From Zygnema cylindricum (taxonomy: Eukaryota; Streptophyta; Zygnematophyceae; Zygnematales; Zygnemataceae): 64,000 nt of DNA. Under the pieces are notes generated by a model. It was not told the origin of the DNA. It ran no database searches and saw only the letters and a program-made list of their open reading frames with translations. The first letter of the stretch is position 1; every line of letters begins with the position of its first letter. The position numbers and the translations under genes were made by a program. The stretch is taken from contig JBBHKE010001313.1 of assembly GCA_037447655.1 (NCBI GenBank), positions 1 to 64,000 of the forward strand. The letters are read 5' to 3'. Positions 63,299 to 64,000 of the stretch are shown here, in pieces.

Positions 63299-63545
63299 CT
63301 CTCTCCCAGAGAGCTTCTGTACAAAAGGTCAACTTTGACCCTTCATAACTTACTGCTCAGGAGAGCAAATTCAGAGATTCTTTTTGCTATCGACTCAAGG
63401 GAGTCTTGTCTTCACAGGGGTGAAGGTGGTCAGAGTTTTTGTCTGCCAGGGTGGCAGTTATTTTTGCTTAAACACAAAGGGGTCAGGATTATCTTAGAGG
63501 CTTCTTGGAAGCTGTCCACTCTGAGGACTTATGGAGGTCTCAGAG
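63299..63545 (+). other. run of eight hairpins in LTR leader
   Basis: Perfect inverted repeats in series: CTCTCT-CCC-AGAGAG (63299-63313), GGTCAA-CT-TTGACC (63327-63340), TGCTC-AGGA-GAGCA (63354-63367), GACTC-AAGG-GAGTC (63392-63405), CTTCAC-AGGG-GTGAAG (63410-63425), TGCCA-GGG-TGGCA (63444-63456), GCTTC-TTG-GAAGC (63500-63512) and CTCTGAG..CTCAGAG (63519-63545). They lie between the promoter module and the LTR end. They recur in the other Copia LTRs with stem changes that keep pairing. Confidence 0.7.
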
Positions 63546-63550
63546 TTTCA

Positions 63551-64000
63551 TTTTACAGCTAAGCTAAGGACTCTATTTTTGAGATAGTTAGCACAATTCA
63601 TAGCTTCTTCCCAAAAACTTTTCTTTATCTTTTTATCCATCAACATACTACGGGCAATATCACTTAATGTCCGATTTAGTCTCTCGGCTACACTATTTTG
63701 TTATGGGTTCTTTGGGACAGTCTTTTGGTGTTGAACCCCTTCCTCTTTCAAGTAATCCTCAAACTCATTAGAAGTGAATTCCCCCCTATTATCACTTCTC
63801 ACTCTCTTTATAGGTGTCTCATGAAGCTTTTCACTCCATGATTTATATTCCTTAAAATAAGCCGAAGCCTCAGATTTGTTTTTCAAGAACTATACTCTAG
63901 AGTATCTAAACCAATTATCAGTGATAGTAAGCATAAATCTTTTACCTCCAACTGATGGCTCCTTGGTCGGTCCCCATATGTCAGTGTGAACCAAATCTAA
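63551..64000 (-). pseudogene. Copia integrase fragment at right edge
   Basis: Minus strand: RNase H-like integrase core with KNKSEASAYFKEYKSWSEKL, VRSDNRGEFTSNEFEDYLKE and the E block ([19 protein letters not shown]-like). Then the SFWEEAMNCANYLKNRVLSL-like part down to 63551. It is related to family A but clearly diverged, and it continues past the window. Confidence 0.8.

Larger units (their letters stand above)
62786..63550 (+). mobile_element. Copia A-like LTR, 3' three-quarters
   Basis: Begins inside the LTR (GTAACATATAGTACGATA) and ends CAGAGTTTCA. It carries the clearest plus-strand copy of the promoter module and hairpin run. No primer site follows; it joins minus-strand Copia DNA at 63551. 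Confidence 0.85.

Overview
This is eukaryotic nuclear DNA. It holds one intron-rich host gene on the minus strand and, to its right, about 50 kb of LTR retrotransposons inserted into one another. Phase-0 GT/AG introns, chromodomain Ty3/Gypsy elements, TTTAGGG-like motifs and a primer-binding site matching the anticodon arm of plant initiator tRNA-Met point to the green lineage. A streptophyte alga (charophyte) or other non-seed plant is my inference; the sequence alone does not fix the species.

Left part (1-12.5 kb). I could assemble eight exons of an ABC-F ATPase of the EttA (translational throttle) type, reading right to left from about 11.4 kb and leaving the window at its left edge. Seven introns, all phase 0, are filled with purine-rich microsatellites, a minisatellite, a MITE-like element and a decayed Copia element. 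The first nucleotide-binding domain keeps an open frame across every exon, but it has lost the Walker A lysine, the SGG of the signature, the Walker B aspartate, the D-loop aspartate and the switch histidine. It looks like a pseudo-ATPase or a slowly dying gene.

Middle and right (12.5-64 kb). A 225-bp MITE and rearranged Copia fragments lead into a nested stack. The outermost element is a minus-strand chromovirus (G1) whose pieces lie at 16.1-19.6, 52.6-53.6 and 55.0-56.7 kb. Inside it is Copia element C (19,592-52,600). C contains Gag-only Copia D (with a solo LTR of family B inside), Copia A1, a second chromovirus G2, and Copia A2 (which contains a B copy with a 1001-codon open frame). Matching 5-bp target-site duplications confirm D, the solo B LTR, A2 and the internal B copy; that of C is one mismatch off. 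The G1 5' LTR is itself split by plus-strand Copia F, followed by more fragments (A3, J, a partial LTR, and a minus-strand integrase piece at the right edge).

How the parts work. The Copia families differ at their termini but share three modules: a cluster of GTAC motifs followed by a CCAAT box, a run of up to eight small hairpins in the transcribed leader, and a 15-nt primer-binding site for a half initiator tRNA-Met that is also the start of the Gag coding region. The hairpin run, with compensatory stem changes between families, is the strongest candidate for an undescribed system. Second is an unrecognised third ORF downstream of the chromodomain in both chromoviruses. All elements carry stops, frameshifts or deletions, so none here looks autonomous; the B copy and A1 are the freshest.
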